This document shows, piece by piece, positions 1 to 9,452 of a DNA stretch of 32,771 nucleotides. The DNA is taken from positions 1-32,771 of the forward strand of contig JAGLHT010000026.1 in NCBI GenBank assembly GCA_023143455.1, in the 5' to 3' direction. The stretch is from Desulfobacterales bacterium (GTDB lineage Bacteria; Desulfobacterota; Desulfobacteria; Desulfobacterales; Desulfobacteraceae). The number at the start of each line of letters is the position of its first letter. Within the stretch, counting starts at the first letter, position 1. The notes below the pieces were generated by a model. It was not told the origin of the DNA and did no database searches. It was given only the letters and a program-made list of their open reading frames with translations. Position numbers and translations under genes: made by a program.

Positions 1-2
1 TG

Positions 3-1460
3 AATAAAAATGCCAGATGGTCTGATAATAAACCATTGACTGCCTGGGATTTTGTATATGCCCTTGAGTTTATGCGCTCAAAACATATTATAGCCCCTTG
101 GTATAATGACTATTATAGCAAGGAGATAGACAAAGTTATTGTGTACGATGATTATACCTTTGCTGTAAAAAGCATGAAAGCAAAGCCGGATCTTTATATG
201 ACAGTTGGTATAACACCTGTCCCAGCGCATTTTTTTAAAAACCTTGATAAGGATTTTGTTCATAAATATAACTGGGAAATTGTTCCGAATACAGGACCTT
301 ACATTATTTCAGATTTTCAGAAAGGTAAGTTTGTTAGATTCGCAAGGAAAAAAGACTGGTGGGCAAAAGATCAACATTATTTTAAAAACAGGTTTAATGT
401 GGATCACGTAATTTTTAATGTAATACGAGATTATAACATGCTGTTTGAATATTTTAAAAAAGGGAAAATCGATATATTTGCCCTTACAATACCTGAATAC
501 TGGCATGAGAAATCAGATATCTCTATTTTTAATGATGGGTATGTTGAGAAAATATGGTTTTTTAACAATACTCAACAATCGGCAATGGGAATGTGGCTTA
601 ATGTCGATAAACCAATTTTTTCAGATATCAATGTAAGAAATGCTTTTGCCCATGCAATGAATATTGAAAAGGTGATTACAAAGGTTTTGAGGAATGATTA
701 TTCCAGGCTTGATCATGCTTATGTAGGCTATGGCAAATACTCTAATACCGATATTAAACCTAAAACATATTCAATTGGCAAAGTTGAGTCTTTAATGAAA
801 GAATCAGGATGGAAGAGGGGGAGCGATGGAATCTGGATAAAAGGGCAAGACCGTTTCAGTGTCGAGGTTACATATGGATTTGAAGAGCATACTCCAAGGC
901 TTGTTGTTTTAAAAGAAGAGGCAAAAAAAGCAGGAGTTGAGTTGAATCTTCAAAAACTTGATATGTCAGCAACATTTAAAAAATTCCTTGAGAAAAAACA
1001 TGATGTGGCATGGATGGGCTGGAGTACAGGTTTAAGACCTGCTTTCTGGCAATTCTGGCACTCAGACAATGCACATAAACCCCAGACCAACAATATAACA
1101 AATACAGATAATCCAGTGATAGACAAGTTGATTGATCAATACCGAGCAAGCCTTGATGAAAAGATAAGGATTGATCTGTCTATAGAAATTCAGAGCAAGG
1201 TTTATGATCAGGCAGTGTTTGTGCCGACCTTTATGGTCCCCTATGTCAGGCAAGGATATTGGCGATGGCTCAGACTTCCGTCTTTTCACGGTACAAAAAA
1301 ATCCACCTCGCTTTTTGATCCATTTAATTCTATGAATGGTGGTTTATTCTGGTTTGATCAAAAAATGCATGATGAAACAATTATTGCAATGAAAAACAAT
1401 GAAAAATTTGCTCCTGTTACTATTAAAAATGAAAATTTTATACTAGGAATTGACAAGTGA
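3..1460 (+). CDS. Peptide ABC transporter substrate-binding protein (family 5, YejA-like), 5'-truncated
   Basis: The open frame runs in from the window edge, so the N-terminus with its signal peptide is missing; a TTG at 36 is not the true start because the frame upstream already encodes the typical SBP family 5 text (DNKPLTAWDFVYALEF). About 485 residues are visible. Family 5 hallmarks follow: a TGPYIISDFQKGK segment, then a stretch ending in FDxV-type text, NVIRD and FKKGKIDIF, which resembles the YejA branch of oligopeptide-binding proteins. The protein would bind peptides in the periplasm and deliver them to an inner-membrane permease. Its stop codon overlaps the GTG start of the downstream ATPase (GTGA), so the genes are translationally linked. 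Permease genes are not in the window and probably lie upstream. Family is confident; substrate is inferred. Confidence 0.88.
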   Translation, partial: NKNARWSDNKPLTAWDFVYALEFMRSKHIIAPWYNDYYSKEIDKVIVYDDYTFAVKSMKAKPDLYMTVGITPVPAHFFKNLDKDFVHKYNWEIVPNTGPYIISDFQKGKFVRFARKKDWWAKDQHYFKNRFNVDHVIFNVIRDYNMLFEYFKKGKIDIFALTIPEYWHEKSDISIFNDGYVEKIWFFNNTQQSAMGMWLNVDKPIFSDINVRNAFAHAMNIEKVITKVLRNDYSRLDHAYVGYGKYSNTDIKPKTYSIGKVESLMKESGWKRGSDGIWIKGQDRFSVEVTYGFEEHTPRLVVLKEEAKKAGVELNLQKLDMSATFKKFLEKKHDVAWMGWSTGLRPAFWQFWHSDNAHKPQTNNITNTDNPVIDKLIDQYRASLDEKIRIDLSIEIQSKVYDQAVFVPTFMVPYVRQGYWRWLRLPSFHGTKKSTSLFDPFNSMNGGLFWFDQKMHDETIIAMKNNEKFAPVTIKNENFILGIDK

Positions 1461-2458
1461 AAAATGAATTAGCTCTTATTGTTGACGACATTTCAGTTGC
1501 TTTTGATACTGAGGCAGGTAAAGTTTATGCTGTAGATCATGTGAGCTTTGAGCTGAAAAAAGGTATAACTCTAGGAGTTGTAGGCGAATCCGGGTGCGGA
1601 AAAAGTGTAACAGCACTCAGTATTATGAGGCTGCTACCAAAACCATCAGGGCAAATTATTAATGGAAGCATAATCTTTAATAATGAAAACATTCTTAATT
1701 TTTCTTCTGAAGAAATGACTAAAATCAGGGGTAAAAAGATTGCAATGATATTTCAGGAGCCAATGACTGCACTAAATCCGGTTCATTCAATAGGAAAACA
1801 GATAAAAGAAGTTTATAATCTTCATTTTAAAGAGATGACTTTCAAACAAATAAGGAACTCCTCTGTTGAAATGCTTGAAAGAGTTGAAATTGCTGATCCT
1901 GAAAAAGTATTAAAAAAATACCCTCATCAGCTTTCAGGTGGAATGAGACAACGGGTAATGATTGCCATGGCATTAGCTTCTAAGCCAGATATTTTAATTG
2001 CTGATGAGCCGACTACTGCTTTGGATGTTACAGTTCAGGCTCAAATTTTAGATTTAATCAAAGAACTTCAGAATAGTTTTTCAATGTCAGTCATTCTAAT
2101 TACGCATGACCTTGGTGTGATAGCTGAAAATTGTGATGAAGCTATTGTTATGTATGCGGGAAGAGTTGCTGAAAAAGCTTTAGTAAATGAGCTTTTTAAA
2201 AACCCTCTTCACCCGTATACAAAAGGGCTTTTAAGCTCAATTCCATCCCTTAGCAATAAACTAGGTAAAAAGAGGAAATCTCAACTTCCAACCATAAAAG
2301 GTCAGGTCCCGTCACTTGAAAATATGCCGAAAGGATGTAGATTCAGTCCACGGTGTCCAGATAAATTAGAAATATGTGTAAATCATATTCCCCATGAGAA
2401 AAAATATTCACCAAATCATTCTATTTTCTGTCATCTTTTTAATAATAGGGAGAATTAG
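1457..2458 (+). CDS. oppD: Oligopeptide/dipeptide ABC transporter ATPase, OppD/DppD type
   Basis: A 333-residue ABC ATPase that powers peptide import at the inner membrane. Walker A (GESGCGKS) lies near residue 44, the signature LSGGMRQR near 160 and Walker B ([13 protein letters not shown]) near 180, with a switch His in LITHDLG. The C-terminal region carries the oligopeptide-transporter extension ([17 protein letters not shown] followed by [12 protein letters not shown] cysteines), usual in OppD/DppD and able to hold an Fe-S cluster in some members. Translation starts at a GTG overlapping the stop of the binding-protein gene. It is followed one base later by its partner ATPase, giving the normal heterodimeric pair. 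The symbol follows the family; the exact peptide class is unknown. Confidence 0.93.
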   Translation: MKNELALIVDDISVAFDTEAGKVYAVDHVSFELKKGITLGVVGESGCGKSVTALSIMRLLPKPSGQIINGSIIFNNENILNFSSEEMTKIRGKKIAMIFQEPMTALNPVHSIGKQIKEVYNLHFKEMTFKQIRNSSVEMLERVEIADPEKVLKKYPHQLSGGMRQRVMIAMALASKPDILIADEPTTALDVTVQAQILDLIKELQNSFSMSVILITHDLGVIAENCDEAIVMYAGRVAEKALVNELFKNPLHPYTKGLLSSIPSLSNKLGKKRKSQLPTIKGQVPSLENMPKGCRFSPRCPDKLEICVNHIPHEKKYSPNHSIFCHLFNNREN

Positions 2459-2459
2459 G

Positions 2460-3434
2460 ATGCCGGTTCTTGAAGTTGTTAACCTTAAGAAGTATTTTCC
2501 TGTTCATAAAGGGGTGTTTTTAAGGCCAAAAGGTTTTATATATGCAGTTGATGATATTTCTTTTATTGTTAAACAGGGTGAGACTTTGGGCCTTGTAGGA
2601 GAATCCGGTTGTGGCAAAACTACTCTTGGAAGATGTATCACAGGTTTATATGATAAAACAGATGGCCATGTTAAATTTTGTGGAGAAGATATATTTTCTT
2701 TTAATTCAAAGCAATTAAAAGAGTTCCGCCTCAAGGCTCAGGTTATTTTTCAGGATCCATATGAATCTTTAGATGCACGGCAGACTATAAAAGAAATTCT
2801 CAAAGAAAAATATATTATACATAAAAAAGAGAGCAAGATTAATATTGATGAAGAAATCGCGACACTTCTTGAAAAAGTGGGTCTTCAAAGAACAGATATG
2901 TCTAAATTCCCCCATGAGTTTAGTGGTGGCCAGCGACAAAGAATAGGAATAGCAAGGGCAATAAGTTTGAATCCAGAGCTAATTGTTTGTGATGAGCCGG
3001 TTTCTGCTTTAGATGTTTCAGTCCAGTCCAAGATTTTAAACCTTCTTTTAAAACTCCAGGAAGAAATGAAGCTTACATATGTATTTATTTCCCATGACCT
3101 TGCAGTTGTAAAACATATTTCAGACAGAATAGCAGTTATGTATTTAGGTAAAATAGTCGAAATAGCAGATGCTGATTCCATATATAATAAACATTTGCAT
3201 CCATACACCGAAGCATTATTATCTGCAATCCCTCTTCCTGATCCAAAAATAAAAAAGAGAAGAATAATTCTTAAAGGTGAATTACCCTCAATACAAAATC
3301 CTCCTAAAGGGTGCAGGTTCCATACAAGATGCAGGCATACCATGGCTGTCTGTAAAGAAGAAGAGCCTGGTTTGTTGTTAAATAATAGGGAAAAAGAACA
3401 TTATGTTGCCTGTCATCTACAAGAACTTAAGTAA
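2460..3434 (+). CDS. oppF: Oligopeptide/dipeptide ABC transporter ATPase, OppF/DppF type
   Basis: A 324-residue ABC ATPase, second subunit of the peptide importer. Walker A GESGCGKTT, signature FSGGQRQR and Walker B LIVCDEPVSALDVS are all intact, followed by the C-terminal extension with RFHTRCRHTM cysteines. I place the start at the ATG at 2460, one base after the oppD stop and behind an AGGGAGAA ribosome-binding site. A longer frame from 2394 exists, but its first 22 residues lie inside oppD and look unlike the family; the family N-terminus fits MPVLEVVNLKKYFP. It is the last gene of the opp operon: a 92-base gap follows. Confidence 0.93.
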   Translation: MPVLEVVNLKKYFPVHKGVFLRPKGFIYAVDDISFIVKQGETLGLVGESGCGKTTLGRCITGLYDKTDGHVKFCGEDIFSFNSKQLKEFRLKAQVIFQDPYESLDARQTIKEILKEKYIIHKKESKINIDEEIATLLEKVGLQRTDMSKFPHEFSGGQRQRIGIARAISLNPELIVCDEPVSALDVSVQSKILNLLLKLQEEMKLTYVFISHDLAVVKHISDRIAVMYLGKIVEIADADSIYNKHLHPYTEALLSAIPLPDPKIKKRRIILKGELPSIQNPPKGCRFHTRCRHTMAVCKEEEPGLLLNNREKEHYVACHLQELK

Positions 3435-3526
3435 AAAATCTTGCAACAAACTCAAGCAAATGGTAATAGTTTTTGGTTAAGCAAGGTGTATAGTTTTTGT
3501 AAATTCTATAACAAGGATTAAGAAAA

Positions 3527-4216
3527 GTGAGTTGGTCCAATAAAAATTCTTTTTTAGGTGTTTTAGTTTTTTTCTCCTTATTTTTTTCAAGTTGCAGTAA
3601 TACAGACAATCAAAACAAGTTAGACACTTATATTTTAAGATCAAAGGATATAATTATTACATCAGTGGATTTTACTGATGAGCTGGAACTTAGAAAAGCC
3701 AGCTATGTTTATAATATTAAAGATTTTCCATCTGAGTATAATAGTATTGTAATGCAAATTATACAGGATTTATCAGAAGAGACTGTTTTATTACATACTG
3801 CTCGTGAAAAAGGGATTTTTATATCAGATGACGACTTTAAAAATGCGGAGGCTATTTTTTTAAAGGATTATCCTGGTGATGCATTTGAAGATATGCTCCT
3901 AAAAAATGCTGTTGAGTATTCTTTTTGGAAAAAACGATTTATTAAACGGCTTATTATTGATCGTTTGATTCAACAGGAGTTAAGAGCAAAAATTGTCATT
4001 AATACTGAAGATGTTGTAGATTTTTATGAAAAGTATAAAAAAGAGGGAAAACAAGACTTGAGCGAAGATGAATTAATTGTTCAACTTCGAGAACAAAAAA
4101 CTGAAAAAAAGTATTTTAACTGGATTGATAAGGCTATTGTTAAGTATCCGGTTGAGATAAATAAAGAAGAACTCAAAAAATTTTTCATAGGTTTGAATGA
4201 GACCAGTAAAGAATAA
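3527..4216 (+). CDS. SurA N-domain-like lipoprotein lacking a PPIase domain
   Basis: A 229-residue protein starting at GTG 3527 with an AAGGA site about 10 bases upstream. The N-terminus is a hydrophobic stretch ending in SLFFSSC, a lipobox-like motif with Cys 23, so it is probably a lipoprotein. The body is helical and charged, with the layout of the SurA/trigger-factor-type chaperone N-domain (a segment like EETVLLHTAREKGIFISDDD matches the 'A...gI.vsd.e' pattern) and a C-terminal helix. No parvulin domain is present. It sits 43 bases upstream of the SurA-like isomerase and shares short C-terminal text with it (TEKKYFNWIDK against AEKKYIEWFKV), so it is probably a diverged paralogue acting on outer-membrane protein folding. 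Function is inferred from this similarity and position. Confidence 0.65.
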   Translation: MSWSNKNSFLGVLVFFSLFFSSCSNTDNQNKLDTYILRSKDIIITSVDFTDELELRKASYVYNIKDFPSEYNSIVMQIIQDLSEETVLLHTAREKGIFISDDDFKNAEAIFLKDYPGDAFEDMLLKNAVEYSFWKKRFIKRLIIDRLIQQELRAKIVINTEDVVDFYEKYKKEGKQDLSEDELIVQLREQKTEKKYFNWIDKAIVKYPVEINKEELKKFFIGLNETSKE

Positions 4217-4259
4217 TCAGGGGTATGTAACCAGAAAAAATATATAAGGCAAATTAAAT

Positions 4260-5198
4260 ATGGCAAAAAAAATTAATGTTTTTATAATTGTATTTATAAT
4301 GGTTTCTGTATGCTTTAAGATATCTCATGCTGAAATTATAGATAGAATTGTAGCAATTGTAAATGAGGAGATAATCACATTTGTTGAATTGAATACAGCA
4401 CTAAAACCTTATTTTATAGAACTTGAAAAAACTAATTATCCCAGCGAGAAAAAAAACAAAATTATTGATAAACTTCAAAAAGACATGCTCGAAAAGATGA
4501 TTGAATCCAAACTGACTGAGCAGGAAGCAAAACGGTTAAACATTCAAGTTTCGGATGAAGAATTGCAAGCTTCAATAGATAGAATTTTAAAGAAAGAGGA
4601 TATTACTAAAGAAGAGTTAATAGAATCGCTTTTAAAAGAAAAAATTACATATGAAGAATATGAAAGTGACATGCGCCGTCAGATATTGCAACCAAAACTT
4701 ATCAATCGTGTAATCAAGGCAAATGTTGTTATTACCGATGAAGAAATAAAAGAATATTATGATGAACATGAAGCCCAATATGCCGGATCAAAAAAATATT
4801 ATTTAAGAAATATTCTTGCACCCGGGCAAGAAGAGATAGAAAAAGCCAAGCAATTATTAGATCTGGGTCAAAGTTTTGAAGAAACAGCAAGGTTATATTC
4901 GATGGCTCCAAATGCTTCTTCAGGTGGTGACCTTGGTTCGTTTGAGCTTGATGTGTTTGCTGAGAAAATAAGAGAAAATATACTTTTACTTGAAAAGAAC
5001 CAATATACTGATGTAATTTTAACTGATGGGGGCTTTCAAATCTTTTATCTTGAAAATATTGAGTTATCAGTGGGTAAAACTTTAAAGGAGGCAAATGACG
5101 AAATTGTAGGTAAATTATTTGCTGCTAAAGCTGAAAAAAAGTATATAGAATGGTTTAAGGTCTTAAAAGAGAGATCCCATTTAAAAATTATACTATAA
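4260..5198 (+). CDS. surA: SurA-like periplasmic peptidyl-prolyl isomerase/chaperone
   Basis: A 312-residue exported chaperone. Residues 1-25 form a signal peptide ending in SHA. The SurA N-domain begins with IIDRIVAIVNEEIITFVEL, the classic 'IDRIVAVVNdevIt..EL' opening, and continues through helical text to about residue 165. A single parvulin (PPIC) domain spans roughly residues 175-275, with the conserved SGGDLGSF segment and TDGGFQIFYLE. E. coli SurA has two parvulin domains and about 428 residues, so this is the short single-domain form common in Desulfobacterota. It would escort outer-membrane proteins through the periplasm. It follows the SurA-related lipoprotein and precedes mgtE by 48 bases. 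Confidence 0.85.
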   Translation: MAKKINVFIIVFIMVSVCFKISHAEIIDRIVAIVNEEIITFVELNTALKPYFIELEKTNYPSEKKNKIIDKLQKDMLEKMIESKLTEQEAKRLNIQVSDEELQASIDRILKKEDITKEELIESLLKEKITYEEYESDMRRQILQPKLINRVIKANVVITDEEIKEYYDEHEAQYAGSKKYYLRNILAPGQEEIEKAKQLLDLGQSFEETARLYSMAPNASSGGDLGSFELDVFAEKIRENILLLEKNQYTDVILTDGGFQIFYLENIELSVGKTLKEANDEIVGKLFAAKAEKKYIEWFKVLKERSHLKIIL

Positions 5199-5246
5199 TC
5201 TAATAATATAATTTTGATAAACGCGTGATTTATAAAGGGAAATAAT

Positions 5247-6611
5247 ATGGCAAAGGAACCTAATGAAATACTAATAATTAGTATAAAAAGACTTTTGCGA
5301 CGGGTAGCTACAAAGCAGCTCAAAAATATTATCAAAAAAACCCATATTGTCGACTTAGCAGCTGTTTTTCGTGAACTCAGTACAGATAACAAAGCAAAAT
5401 TATTTTCTTATATTGGGACTTTAGAACAAAAAGGTACCCTCCTTTCAAAACTTGAAGAAAGTACATTTTTAGACCTTGTAAAAGATATTAAATTTGAATC
5501 TCTTGTTGAAATCTTTGATCAAATGCCAGCTGATGATGCTGCTGAATTGTTAGGAATACTTGATGAAGAGTTTTCCGATAGAATTTTAAAAAAAATGAAA
5601 ACCAAGGGCTCCGATGATGTTGAAGAACTCATGAGCCATGGGGAGGATACTGCGGGAAGTTTGATGATGCCGGACTTTATTGCCCTTGGAGAAGATGTGG
5701 GGGCAGGAGAAGTTATTAAATCTCTGCAAAACAAATTTATTGATGTTGAAATGCCCTTTTATATTTATGTTGTGGATGAATATGAAAAACTTGTAGGAGT
5801 CAGCTCATTAAGACAACTTGTTGTTGTTCATCCGGAAAAACCATTAAAAGATTTTATGGCAAGAGATATTGTTTCGGTTAAAACATACACTGACAGAGAA
5901 GAGGTTGCCAAGGTTGTTTCTCGATATGATTATCTTGCTGTGCCTGTTGTTGATGATGATAACAGAATTGTTGGTATTGTAACTGTGGATGATGTTATAG
6001 ATATTCTCCATGATTCTGCTACAGAAGATATGTTGAAAATGGCTGGAGTGGGTAATGATTATGTTGAAACCCAGACTATCTTACGAGGTACAAAAATACG
6101 TTTGCCATGGCTTTTTGCAAGTTTTATAGGCGGGCTTGCAGCATTTTTTATAATTGGCAGATATGAAGCAAGTCTTGCACAATATACATATCTAGCAGCC
6201 TTTATCCCAGTTATTATGGGAATGGGTGGTAATATAGGCACACAATCATCAACAATTGTTGTGCGCGGTATTGCAACCGGTATGATCAACATAAGAGATT
6301 TTTGGAAAATTATATCCAAAGAGCTTGCTATAGGCCTGATTCTTGGTATTTTTTATGGGCTATTTATAGGAGTGGTTGCAAGTGTTACCTATAGAACAGA
6401 GACAGTCTTTATATCTCTTGCAATTTCAGTTGGGCTTGCAGTAGTTTTATCTATGTCAGTTGCAGCCCTGGTGGGTTCTGGGATTCCATTGTTTTTCGAA
6501 AAGATTGGTGTTGACCCTGCAATTGCTACAGGTCCCTTTGTTACAACTGCTGTCGATATTGTAAGTGTTTCCTGTTATTTTGCAATTGCTACCATTCTAC
6601 TTGGATTATAA
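5247..6611 (+). CDS. mgtE: Magnesium transporter MgtE
   Basis: A 454-residue Mg2+ channel/transporter of full family length. The N-terminal superhelical domain holds the MPADDAAELLGIL motif near residue 92 and the HGEDTAGSLM segment that leads into the first CBS domain. Two CBS domains occupy about residues 140-260 (the second with VPVVDDDNRIVGIVTVDDV), and five membrane helices follow from about residue 285, including the conserved GGNIGTQSSTIVVRG text. The cytosolic N and CBS domains gate the pore according to Mg2+ level. The ATG has an AAAGGGA site 5 bases upstream. The 48-base leader is too short for a magnesium riboswitch. The stop is 6 bases before recO. Confidence 0.95.
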   Translation: MAKEPNEILIISIKRLLRRVATKQLKNIIKKTHIVDLAAVFRELSTDNKAKLFSYIGTLEQKGTLLSKLEESTFLDLVKDIKFESLVEIFDQMPADDAAELLGILDEEFSDRILKKMKTKGSDDVEELMSHGEDTAGSLMMPDFIALGEDVGAGEVIKSLQNKFIDVEMPFYIYVVDEYEKLVGVSSLRQLVVVHPEKPLKDFMARDIVSVKTYTDREEVAKVVSRYDYLAVPVVDDDNRIVGIVTVDDVIDILHDSATEDMLKMAGVGNDYVETQTILRGTKIRLPWLFASFIGGLAAFFIIGRYEASLAQYTYLAAFIPVIMGMGGNIGTQSSTIVVRGIATGMINIRDFWKIISKELAIGLILGIFYGLFIGVVASVTYRTETVFISLAISVGLAVVLSMSVAALVGSGIPLFFEKIGVDPAIATGPFVTTAVDIVSVSCYFAIATILLGL

Positions 6612-6617
6612 GCATCC

Positions 6618-7430
6618 ATGATAGATTTCTCCTCAGACGCCGTCCTGCTGAGAAGAATAGAATATGGAGATTATGATTATATAATTACTTTTCTGTCTGA
6701 AAAAGCAGGAAAAATTTCAGTTATTGCAAAGAATGCAAAAAAAAGCATAAGGCGGTTTCAGGGCTCTTTAGATCTTTTTTCATTTATGAATGTTCAGGTT
6801 TTGTTTTCTAAGAAGAAAAAGCATGCATTACCAATACTTTTTAATGTTGACTTGAAAGACCCTTTTGAAAAAATCCGGATAGATGTTGAGAAGACCGGAT
6901 ATGCAAGTTACTGGACGGAGATAATAACTTTTTATTTGGAAGAACAAAAGCCGCAGCCTGCACTATTTAAACTTTTCTTGTTCTCTCTTGATGCTCTGAA
7001 TACAGGTTTTATATCGAAACAAGTTATAAATCTTTTATTCCAAATAAGATTTATGAGTATTTCAGGTTTCACTCCTGATTTGAAAAAATGCGGGATATGT
7101 AGAACGCCCATTGACGAAACCGAAATAAGTCAGAAAAAAGTGATATTTGATATTGAAAATGGTCGCCTTGTTTGTAATAAATGCAGGAAAAGAGCTGGAA
7201 TAAACTATATAAATATTTCAAAGGGGACCTTAAAGCAACTTGCCTGGATAAATGAAAATGAAATTTCCAAGGCTGGTAGAATTAGATTTTCAAAGCTTGC
7301 AATTAAAGAAGGGGAATCCTTTTTACAGGCTTTTATTCCTTTTCATATTGGACGTGAATTTAAAAGCCTTGCATTTTTGAAAAGGATTAAGAGGGAAGAT
7401 GAATTTAACAAATCTGCTTTTGAAAAATGA
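6618..7430 (+). CDS. recO: DNA repair protein RecO
   Basis: A 270-residue RecO, the mediator that with RecR loads RecA onto SSB-coated single-stranded DNA. The N-terminal OB fold is recognisable from SSDAVLLRRIEYGDYDYIITFLSEKAGKI-type text (residues 3-31), with the conserved basic RRFQGSLDLF segment around residue 45. A four-cysteine zinc site (CGIC and CNKC) lies in the C-terminal half, as in many RecO proteins. It begins 6 bases after mgtE and overlaps the start of the downstream kinase gene by 32 bases, so all three are likely cotranscribed. Confidence 0.9.
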   Translation: MIDFSSDAVLLRRIEYGDYDYIITFLSEKAGKISVIAKNAKKSIRRFQGSLDLFSFMNVQVLFSKKKKHALPILFNVDLKDPFEKIRIDVEKTGYASYWTEIITFYLEEQKPQPALFKLFLFSLDALNTGFISKQVINLLFQIRFMSISGFTPDLKKCGICRTPIDETEISQKKVIFDIENGRLVCNKCRKRAGINYINISKGTLKQLAWINENEISKAGRIRFSKLAIKEGESFLQAFIPFHIGREFKSLAFLKRIKREDEFNKSAFEK

Positions 7431-8478
7431 AATAAAAGTATCTGTACCCTGTCGTGTCGATTTAGGAGGTACACTAGATATCAGCACTTTTTTTCTACCT
7501 TTAAACTTTTTGTTTCCATCGAGTTTTAATATTGCAATTAATATGCGTACCCATGTGACTTTGTCTGCATTTAAAGAGGACCATGTTAAAATTTCTTCAA
7601 AAGGATTTGAAAGCGCTCAATTTCAGGCTTTTAAAGCTCCATTTAATCATCCAATGGGACTTATGTTTGCAATAGCTGACTATTTTAATGTTGATGGTGT
7701 TCATATCCATATTGAGTCATCTTCACCACCAAGAAGTGCGCTTGGAGGCTCTTCTGCTGCGGCAGTTGCTATCACAGCAGCATTTCTTACTGCAAAGGAT
7801 ATGTTTATTAATGCAGGCAAGAATGTGCAAAAGTTCAAGAAAATTAATGCTGAAAAAGTAGCATGGATTGCTCATTATATTGAGTCAAGTGTGGCAGGCG
7901 TTCCATGCGGTATGCAGGATCAACTTGCTGCTGCCTTTGGCGGAGTAAACCAGTGGTTCTGGAAACTTGGTACGAATGGACAGCCGGCATTTATACAAAA
8001 GCCAATATTAAAGGAAGACAAAAATATCAATAAATTGAATGACAGAATACTTGTGGCATATTGCGGCATTCCCCATGTATCAAGTCAAGTTAATAAAAAA
8101 TGGGTAAACCAGTTTATTTGTGGTGAAAATCGTGATAAATTTGAAAAAATTGTAAAATTAACTGATGGGTTTGCAAGAGCATTACAAGATCATGATTTCA
8201 GTCTTGCAGGAAACTATATGAATCAGGAGACTCAAATAAGATTAGAAATGACTCCTGAAGTACTTGACCCTGTTGGGAAAAAATTGTTCAATAAAGCATT
8301 ACAATTGGATGCTGGTGCAAGGTTTACAGGTGCCGGAGGAGGGGGATGTGTCTGGGCAATTGGGAATAAAGAGAATATTAAAGAATTAAAGAATGAGTTT
8401 AATGAGTTGCTTAAAAATGAAAAAGAGGCAAAAGTTTTAGATACTACAGTTGATTCTGAGGGAATCAGGGTTTATTAG
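7399..8478 (+). CDS. GHMP-family sugar kinase
   Basis: A 359-residue member of the GHMP superfamily (galactokinase, homoserine, mevalonate, phosphomevalonate kinases). The N-terminal motif reads VPCRVDLGGTLD, the ATP-binding motif 2 is PPRSALGGSSAAAVA around residue 113, and motif 3 near the C-terminus is ARFTGAGGGGCVWA. The overall layout is closest to sugar and heptose kinases of the HddA/fucokinase type, but I cannot assign a substrate. The ATG at 7399 lies 32 bases inside recO, in another frame, directly behind a GAGGGA site; a TTG at 7420 is an alternative. It sits in the recO-glyQS run, where it has no obvious functional partner. Confidence 0.82.
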   Translation: MNLTNLLLKNEIKVSVPCRVDLGGTLDISTFFLPLNFLFPSSFNIAINMRTHVTLSAFKEDHVKISSKGFESAQFQAFKAPFNHPMGLMFAIADYFNVDGVHIHIESSSPPRSALGGSSAAAVAITAAFLTAKDMFINAGKNVQKFKKINAEKVAWIAHYIESSVAGVPCGMQDQLAAAFGGVNQWFWKLGTNGQPAFIQKPILKEDKNINKLNDRILVAYCGIPHVSSQVNKKWVNQFICGENRDKFEKIVKLTDGFARALQDHDFSLAGNYMNQETQIRLEMTPEVLDPVGKKLFNKALQLDAGARFTGAGGGGCVWAIGNKENIKELKNEFNELLKNEKEAKVLDTTVDSEGIRVY

Positions 8479-8532
8479 AAATAATCAGAATTGATTGTTA
8501 AATATATAATATTTTAAAAAGGTTAGAGCAAA

Positions 8533-9447
8533 ATGAATTTTCAAGATGTTATTCTAAATTTACAAAAGTTTTGGGGTGACAGAGATTGTGTATTAATCCA
8601 GCCTTACGATATGGAAGTAGGAGCTGGTACTTTTCATCCTGCAACTCTTCTTAAGGCGTTGGGTCCTGAGCCATGGAAGACAGCATATGTACAGCCGTCA
8701 AGGCGACCCACAGATGGACGGTATGGGGAAAATCCTAATAGACTGCAACATTATTATCAATTTCAGGTGCTTATCAAACCTTCACCTCCTGATATACAAC
8801 AACAATATATCGAAAGTTTAAAAGTTTTGGGAGTTGACCCTCTGGAACACGATATCAGGTTTGTTGAGGATGACTGGGAGTCTCCTACTCTTGGAGCTGC
8901 AGGACTAGGTTGGGAAGTATGGCTTGATGGGATGGAGGTAACACAATTTACGTACTTTCAAAAAACAGGAAGCATGGATCTGTCACCAATCTCAGTTGAA
9001 TTGACATATGGTCTTGAGCGAATATCCATGTATCTTCAGGGAGTTGACAATGTTTTTGACCTTAAATGGAATAATGAAATAACATATAGAGATGTTTTCC
9101 ACCAGCAGGAAGTTGAACAATCGAAATACAACTTTGAAATTGCCGATATTGATATGCTCTTTGACAATTTTAACAAATATGAAAAAGAAGCTCATAAAAT
9201 TATGAAACATAGGATTGTTATTCCTGCCTATGAATGTTGCCTTAAGTGTTCGCATATTTTCAATATGCTGGATGCAAGAGGTGCGATCAGTGTAACTGAG
9301 CGGACAGGATATATTAAGAGAATCAGGGATATTGCAAGGGCATGTTCTAAAAACTATGTGGAACATCGGGAAGAACTCGGGTTTCCATTATTAAAAGACA
9401 AAGTGTTAAAAGAGAAGCTATTGAAAAAGAAAGGAGAGAAGGCATAA
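8533..9447 (+). CDS. glyQ: Glycyl-tRNA synthetase alpha subunit
   Basis: A 304-residue catalytic subunit of the heterotetrameric bacterial glycyl-tRNA synthetase. The N-terminus ([18 protein letters not shown]) and the segments [31 protein letters not shown] and [20 protein letters not shown] are textbook GlyQ and form the class II active site. Length is normal (about 290-300 residues in the family). It charges tRNA-Gly together with GlyS, whose gene starts 5 bases downstream. The 54-base leader shows no T-box and no convincing promoter. Confidence 0.97.
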   Translation: MNFQDVILNLQKFWGDRDCVLIQPYDMEVGAGTFHPATLLKALGPEPWKTAYVQPSRRPTDGRYGENPNRLQHYYQFQVLIKPSPPDIQQQYIESLKVLGVDPLEHDIRFVEDDWESPTLGAAGLGWEVWLDGMEVTQFTYFQKTGSMDLSPISVELTYGLERISMYLQGVDNVFDLKWNNEITYRDVFHQQEVEQSKYNFEIADIDMLFDNFNKYEKEAHKIMKHRIVIPAYECCLKCSHIFNMLDARGAISVTERTGYIKRIRDIARACSKNYVEHREELGFPLLKDKVLKEKLLKKKGEKA

Positions 9448-9452
9448 TTATT

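Noticed and set aside
2394..2459. Longer N-terminus for the OppF-type ATPase
   Set aside because: The extra 22 residues lie inside oppD and are unlike the family; ATG 2460 has a good ribosome-binding site.
3435..3526. Promoter or terminator between oppF and the lipoprotein gene
   Set aside because: Two copies of TAGTTTTTG are present, but no -35/-10 pair or stable stem with a T-run could be supported.
5199..5246. Magnesium riboswitch before mgtE
   Set aside because: Only 48 bases are available and no such fold is visible.
8479..8532. T-box leader before glyQ
   Set aside because: The gap is 54 bases, too short, with no T-box sequence.
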